A stretch of 64,000 bases of DNA from Siphonodentalium dalli (Eukaryota; Mollusca; Scaphopoda; Gadilida; Siphonodentaliidae): positions 247,163,827-247,227,826 of the forward strand of contig CP136064.1 of the NCBI GenBank assembly GCA_032622095.1. Direction: 5' to 3'. This document shows positions 57,705 to 64,000 of this stretch, piece after piece. The stretch's first letter is position 1; each line of letters starts with the position of its first letter. The notes below the pieces were generated by a model. It did not search any database and was not told where the DNA came from. It worked only from the letters and a program-made list of their open reading frames with translations. The translations under genes and the position numbers were made by a program.

Positions 57705-58529
57705 GTGTGAGGGTCTCCGTTCGGGGGGGGGGTGTTCACCTTGGGAATTCCAACTGCACCCCTCTTGAATCAGACCAAACACAACTTTGCTAAATTTAAT
57801 TTGCACCCCTTGGACCCCAGTTGGCCTGTACATGCCAAGCAGCCTATTCTGAATGGCTCTTGTGGTCACTATAGCCAGATGGAGGGACAGAACCATCGTT
57901 CTATATACCCAATATGAGAAATTTTAGAGATCTGAACCTGAAAATTGCATAAATTCTAGCATCAGACAAATTCACACGAACACGTGAGAAAGTTTTGAAA
58001 TCTGAACAAGAAAATAGCAAAATCCTAGCATATAGACTGGCCTCAAGCTTTCCAAGTGTTGGAAATTTCAAACCTGACATCTCCACTCAGGTTGGAAAAT
58101 TTCTAACTGATGCTGACTGATGACCATTTCAGTCCTCAATTTTGACCAACTGTAGGACAATATTGTTTTCTTAGATTAACTAGCTATTTTTGACTGGCCA
58201 CAGGGGAGGGACCTTGACACATTTCGAATCTGACACCCTCCCTAAGGTTGGAAAATTTCCAACTGATGGCCGGCCATTTCAGTCCAAAATGTTGACCAAA
58301 AGTAGGAAAATGTGCAAATGTTGGTCTAAAAACAAATTCCCCTCTAATAAATTGTTGGAAAATCAAACTACAAGAACAATTTCAGACTATTGTTGGTGTG
58401 AGATTTCTATGTGAGATTTCTAACTAATGTTGTGTCAGGTATAAAATTTCCAACTGTTGAAAATTTTTGACCAAAGTTGGGGGGGGGGGGGGGGGTGAGA
58501 CACCCAAACCCCCTGTCGCCACGTTCCTG
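57705..58529. mobile_element. non-autonomous DNA element, copy 2
   Basis: Matches 41,941-43,071 from GAGGGTCTCCGTTCGGGG to CCCCTGTCGCCACGTTCC with internal deletions, lacking the ACACCGGGCCG hairpins. Long G-runs at 57,722 and 58,479 match those of copy 1. Confidence 0.7.
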
Positions 58530-59095
58530 TGTGAATAGCTAGGCCTTCTGTGGTGCCTCGCTTATTACACACCTAACTGATGTTACACATAGCATAATCC
58601 AGATTTTCATTACAAAAAATTCAAATGTGTGACTGGTGGGCGGATTCTAGGACATTGCTGCTGAACATGTGACAGCTACCAGGACGCACAGGGTGCTACT
58701 TCCACGGAGTCGGATCCACAAAGGCGTAAGTGGGGGAGGAGCCCAATACTGCTTATTCTGTTGAGGAAACGTGGAAGATTTAATATCTATGAGAAGAATG
58801 TTATGAGTGGAACATTCCAAATGCAAACAAATCACAAACAAGACAAGCTATAATGATAGTAACGACAATGTGTTTAATCTCGCTTTAGTACATACGGTAG
58901 AAAATCATATCAATTCGTTAGTGGTGTAGCGATGTCGCTATTTTTAATAAAGTCACAGTTTTGTCATCTTTTCGTCGCTAATTCACCTCATTCTATTCGT
59001 AACACTCACATCACTTTACATCTTTTAGTTAATCATTCCATGCTTCATTGTAATATTCATATCCTAATTTTCATAATATTCTGCATTGTAAGTCA
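58530..59095. other. unassigned sequence
   Basis: No gene or clear repeat seen. Confidence 0.4.
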
Positions 59096-59099
59096 TTAA

Positions 59100-61225
59100 T
59101 TATACTTCCATGGTGTAACCAAGGAAGTATATTGTTTTTCTATTGCGGTCGTTTTCTGTTTAATTGGAAATACTCAGAAACTAATGGGAGGGGGATCGCG
59201 AAATCTCTAGTGAATGTATGCATCTAAAGGATACTCAAAACTTTTCATGGCGGAGTGAAATTATTAAAAAAAAATTCACTATTATTATTATTAAAATACT
59301 CCACACTTTTATAATCACTATATTTCGGAAAGTATGAGCAGTAGAAAACTAAAAGTTGGTAAGTATGTTGGGGCAAATGAGTTGTATGCCATAGTCGCAT
59401 AACGAATATTGTCCGCGCTTTCCTCGCAGAGTTATCTCCCTTTATCTGAAAAAATGTAATTTTACTATCTCGGAAATTAAGATGAGCAGGGCATCGAAAT
59501 TTGATCATATGGACACCTCGATATGCCCTATTGACCACGGGCACCAAAACTTGTGTCCGCGCTTTCCCTGCGGAGTTACCGCCCATAGATAGGCAAACCT
59601 CTATTTGATTTACTATGCTGTCCTCTCGTATCATTCCAGATAACTGCATTTGGATTTCATAGTCGTATTGACCGTTGTCAGTTTAGTTTGAGAAAGAAAA
59701 TTGGACATATATTTTGACGCTGGGGTGGGGCAAAATTTTCGAAAAAAAAAGTTTTGATTGACATTCATCTATTTAAGTATGTGTATTCCCTAAACGAAAA
59801 CAAACCCATACCGGAAAGGATTTTTGAAATCCGAGAAAAATGCAAGAGTTACGGGCCCTCAAAGTTTGCAATTTGGGCCCATGTGCTTGTGTACACATCT
59901 CCTCCGAAGATGTCGAACTTTGGATGTCATCTGATATCCCAGTGCGTGCAGTCTGAAGAGAGCACGTGGTGGACCAAATTTTGCCAGTGTCGGGGGTCAG
60001 GGGAGGTGCGGTCCGTGGTACCAATTTTTTATTCTTCTCCGAATCAGATGACACTTGCAATATAACATATACACCGTCAGCCGATCTAGAAACTGAAAGA
60101 ATTTCGAAAATTCATTGAAAAATGACAGAGTTGCGAGCCTTCAAACAATGCAAATTTGGGCCCATGTGCTTGTGTACACATCTCCGAAGATGTCGAACTT
60201 TGGATGTCATCTGATATCCCAGTGCGTGCGGTCTGACGAGAGCACGCGGTGTGCCAAATTTTGCCAGTGTCGGTTCAGTGTTGTGGGTCAATGGAGGGGT
60301 GGTCCGAGGTACCAAAATGTATTTCGTCTCCGAATTATACGAAACTTGGAATATAACATCTACCATACACGTTGATCACAAAACCGAAAACAGATCGTAA
60401 ATCTGTTAAAAAATGACTGAGATTTGGGCCCTCAAAATTTGAATCTGGACCCGTATTCTTTCCAATAACCAAAATTTTATCCGTATCCGAATCAGACAAA
60501 ATAACAAACAATCTATGTGAGGAGCTGATCACAATACTGAATACAATTTTAAAATCCTCAAATTTCGCATTTTGTGCCGGGTGGACAATTTCCTAATCCC
60601 GTCACATAATTTCGAGGCAGGGGTGGGGTCAATCACAAACACTTCAGATGAAAATACACATGCCAGGACAACATATTATCACAATACTTAACATTTTTAG
60701 TTCCTAAACTGCGATTCTTTCAGCTCAAGATTTGAGCCATTATTATACTTCCATGGTGTAACCAAGGAAGTATATTGTTTTTCTATTGCGGTCGTTTTCT
60801 GTTTAATTGGAAATACTCAGAAACTAATGGGAGGGGGATCGCGAAATCTCTAGTGAATGTAGGCATCTAAAGGATACTCAAAATGAAGGTACCGCGATTT
60901 CGGCCCAACTTTTCATGGCGAAGTGAAATTAAAAAAAAAAAAATTCACTATTATTATTATTATTAAAATACTCGACACTTTTATAATCACTATATTTCGG
61001 AAAGTATGAGCAGTAGAACCCTAAAAGTTGGTAAGTATGTTGGGGAAAATGAGTTGTATGCCTTAGTCGCATAACGAATATTGTCCGCGCTTTCCTCGCA
61101 GAGTTATCTCCCTTTATCTGAAAAAATGTAATTTTACTATCTCGGATATTATGAGGAGCAGGGCATCGAAATTTGGACCGTATGGACACCTCGATATGCC
61201 CTATTGACCACGGGCATCAAGTCCA
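59100..61225. repeat. composite dispersed repeat with ~300-bp internal tandem copies
   Basis: 59,100-59,560 (TATACTTCCATGGTGTAACC through CAGAGTTATCTCCC) recurs at 60,738-61,218 in the same orientation. Between them, 59,810-60,060 and 60,110-60,370 are two copies of a ~300-bp unit with ATGTGCTTGTGTACACATCT and GATGTCGAACTTTGGATGTC; a third, degenerate copy is at 60,395-60,500. GAGTTATCTCCC-type repeats are familiar from mollusc genomes. Confidence 0.75.
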
Positions 61226-61329
61226 GCGCTCTAAATTTTGTATTGCATATTCCGAATTGGACGAGTGATCTAGACCCGAATATACCGCTTAACAATGTTT
61301 TTTCCCATGACTTTCCGCGTTACTGGGTA

Positions 61330-62280
61330 CGGAAATATTGCGCCTATTTTCCCGCCAAATCCAAACCGGCTAATTAAAGGGCAAGATAATGTCGTAGCAG
61401 GTACGTTGACATACTGTATGTACGTCCCAAAAGTTTGACCGCTATACTTTAAAAGTAACCTGCCCAACGGAGAATGCGAGTCGGGTGGGTCGAGACTTTA
61501 GCAAAATTCCACGAAAATTGCACAGGAAAATTCAAACATCGAGATAATTTGTTTTTGACGAATACATCTGATGGGTAGTGTTCACGCGCATCTACAGTGC
61601 GATTTTCTCATTTTCAGATGGAACGGTTTACTCGTGACAACGCTATATAACATAAATATGTATACTTAAGTAGTCTATCAGTGACCTATTTTTAGCCCCA
61701 AATCAAAACGGGCCAATGAAGGAGCGAGTTTAAAGCAGTGGCATGTAAGCCGGTATACTGTAGGGGGTGTGTTTGTGTCGGGTGGGTTCAGATTTGGCAA
61801 ATTCCACCGAAAATCAAATGGGGAAAATTACTCCGAAAATCAGATATTGAGATAAAAACTTTTCGACGAGTGAATGTCATTAGTAGTATCTAAACGCAAG
61901 ATTAGTATGCTTTTCAAAGTTTCAGAGTGGACGGTTTAACCCTGGTAGCGTGTAACGTTGTTAACGGGGGATATATATTACTCAAATTCAAACCCACTCT
62001 TTATGACGCAAATTCAAACGGACTTATCAAGGAGCAAGGCAAATGCATGCATAAGTTCACCGATATACTATAGGTATTTCCGCTCTACTATAAAAGTAAC
62101 CTGTCCAACGGAGAGGTGGCGTACGCCCCGGGGAGGGTCGAGGCTTTTGGCAAATCCCACCGAAACTCGTAAACGGGGAAAAAATGCCAAATCGCGAATC
62201 AAGTGTTTTATATTTTGAACACTGCATGTAGTATATAAGGACAACATTAGTTTCAGAGCGGACGGGTAAGCACTCAGCTA
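61330..62280. repeat. degenerate tandem repeat, ~310-330-bp period, three copies
   Basis: Copies are aligned by TTCAGAtgGGACGGTTTA-type motifs near 61,613, 61,920 and 62,250, by AAAAGTAACCTG.CCAACGGAG at 61,451 and 62,093, and by CCACCGAAA blocks. They are heavily diverged. Confidence 0.6.
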
Positions 62281-62654
62281 GCATTATCGATTGTGATATA
62301 GTTATCTCTCGATTACAGTTAACTCTATTACAAAGACATTAATGACTATAGGACTATAGTGTAGCGATGACGCACTGAAATACTAATTAATTAATTAACC
62401 AAGCGGTCTTTCCTCCTCCATTAAAACTAAAAGATTGTGAATCCGAAACTGAAAGAACTATCCAATAAATGTGAAATAACAGAGTTATGGTACATTAATA
62501 TGCTTTACACCCTTTTGATCTACATGTCGATTACGATATAATCAGGCATGCCAAATTTCGTGACCGTTGAAATTGATATGGGCGTCTTGGGGAGGGGTTA
62601 TAATATTTAACTCTAAAATATATCCCTAACGAATAAAAATGAACTGATTGGCTG

Positions 62655-62735
62655 GGGTGAATGGTGACTCAGTTGGTCACGATCATGGTGCAATAGACTG
62701 TCATTAAGCATCCACGGTGGGTCGAACCAAATGAC
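62655..62735 (+). repeat. tRNA-like / SINE-head candidate
   Basis: GGTGACTCAGTTGGTC (62,664) resembles a polymerase III A box and GTGGGTCGAACC (62,717) a B box, 40-50 bases apart. No cloverleaf could be completed, so a tRNA gene is not claimed; an old tRNA-derived SINE is possible. Confidence 0.25.
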
Positions 62736-63039
62736 ATAAACCTTTGGAATATATATCTTATTTAGAAATGTCAATGCAAGTCCACCATCGGATCACAAAA
62801 CACCAATATGCATTCGCGTGAAGAGGAACACACCTATACACATAACACACATGGAATGGGGTGCCATGGAAGTATATCTGATTCTATGGAATCTGACCTC
62901 TAGTTCTAATTGTTTTCGCCCTTGGATGTCAACATGGCCTGGTTCGCCGGTGGCGCTATTGCATTGTGGGTAGCTTTAGCTCATCCCAACTGTCAATGTT
63001 TCACCGGGGCAACCACGTGCTCGCGGCAAACCGACAACA

Positions 63040-63115
63040 TTTTGTGGTCAGATTCCAACCATATGGTCGGAAACCGACCATATATATGGTCAGATTTCCA
63101 ACTATATGGTTGCCT
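63040..63115. repeat. cluster of CCATATGGTC palindromes
   Basis: Three overlapping self-complementary units (ACCATATGGTCGG, CCGACCATATATATGGTC, AACTATATGGTT) lie in 75 bases. The flanks 62,740-63,040 and 63,120-64,000 contain no recognisable gene. Confidence 0.7.
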
Positions 63116-64000
63116 ACTATAAAAGCTAGGCAACAACTTCCGGTGGTTGGCACTTAGTAACGACTATTTGAAAGCGCAAGCAGCATAGTTTAACTGTCAA
63201 CACAGATATAGAATTGAGTCTTTTGACCTAGTTATGCCTAAAAGGTGTTTGTAAACATTAGATAGAGCATTACGTTGGGCGCATTTGCAGAGCTTTCAGG
63301 CTCAAGATAGTTGGTTTAGTTAGAAAAAGACATAAATATCTGGCAATGTTTATTAAAGAGAGATCCTCTTTCAGTTTCATAACTGAAATATATAAGCAAA
63401 CCATGATGGCATCCACATGTTAATTGTTATTGACTACTGTTATTGTTTCTATATATTCAATCATCCATCCTACTGTCTGAGATGAGAAATATGAATATAA
63501 ACTTGATCATCACTTCTACCAAGAGTGGACTATAAATCCATTACAAGTATCCATAGGGCCTAAAGTAGTATCTAGTGCAGGTCCCTAACCCCCCCCCAGT
63601 GGCTCATAGTCATAGGTAGGGTACCAATGAATCCAGGTCAAGATACAAGATCTCAAGTTAAGAACGCAAACTAGGACGGATAAAAGAATATACAGTAACA
63701 AACAAAAAGAGAAGTAAAGGGTTGCACGCTACCAAAACTATGGATGGTCCTATAAATTGGAGGACATATGGTGCAAGGACCATCAGTGCACCATCACCAG
63801 AGAAGCGGAAGTCCAGGTAACACCACAGCCACCGTCTACGCCGACGAATTTGAAGATTAATCCTTTCCGAGAGCAAACCGAAGCCTTAGACCTGACGACC
63901 CACAAGGAGGAATGAAGAAAGAAGAAATAACGTATTATTAATTTTTAAATGATTTTATTATATATGTATACTTAAGTTAATTCGGTGCGAATTTTCAGTG

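Noticed and set aside
62910-63157. Frame starting MAWFAGGAIALWVALAHP, which looks like a signal peptide
   Set aside because: It runs into the CCATATGGTC palindrome cluster within 40 codons and has no splice donor that rescues it.

Overview
This is eukaryotic nuclear DNA. It is AT-rich, its genes carry GT-AG introns, and it is full of transposon debris, foldback elements and satellite DNA. The overall flavour (LINE tails, short dispersed repeats, a 5S-like sequence) suggests a marine invertebrate, most likely a mollusc; that assignment is an impression and is not proven here.

Left part (1-7,500): degenerate tandem repeats, then a PIF/Harbinger DNA transposon region. It carries the expected two genes facing each other: an intronless MADF-domain accessory protein (3,137-4,093, +) and a two-exon DDE transposase (5,253-6,917, -) that looks intact. 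Four terminal-repeat arms surround them in a nested layout.

Centre (7,600-41,806): the main content is a tandem family of divergent T-box transcription factor genes. Copy A (10,467-14,427; 491 aa) and copy C (34,572-39,454; 511 aa) have complete seven-exon models. Copy B (21,056-25,929) is nearly identical to C but has a 7-nt deletion in the last exon that frameshifts and truncates it to 365 aa. A 3'-terminal relic lies just after A (15,253-15,447 plus 3' flank), and a smaller 3'-UTR relic is at 45,052-45,212. B and C sit in an ~11.7-kb segmental duplication (16,961-28,789 and 30,135-41,806) whose left edge cuts a dead LINE tail. Shared and private insertions order the events: the A-B/C split, then a TTAA-flanked MITE insertion in the B/C ancestor, then the duplication, then a second TTAA MITE and two deletions in C and the frameshift in B. 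The first coding exon contains a 33-bp in-frame minisatellite that has two units in A and four in B and C.

Right part (41,900-64,000): I found no convincing protein gene here. It holds several non-autonomous DNA elements (three related TTAA-flanked elements in the window carry long hairpins), a 5.1-kb array of a 93-bp dimeric satellite interrupted by two near-identical copies of a 904-bp insert with a ~148-bp palindrome, a 5S-rRNA-like sequence, several large palindromes, and ~300-bp tandem repeats near the right end.
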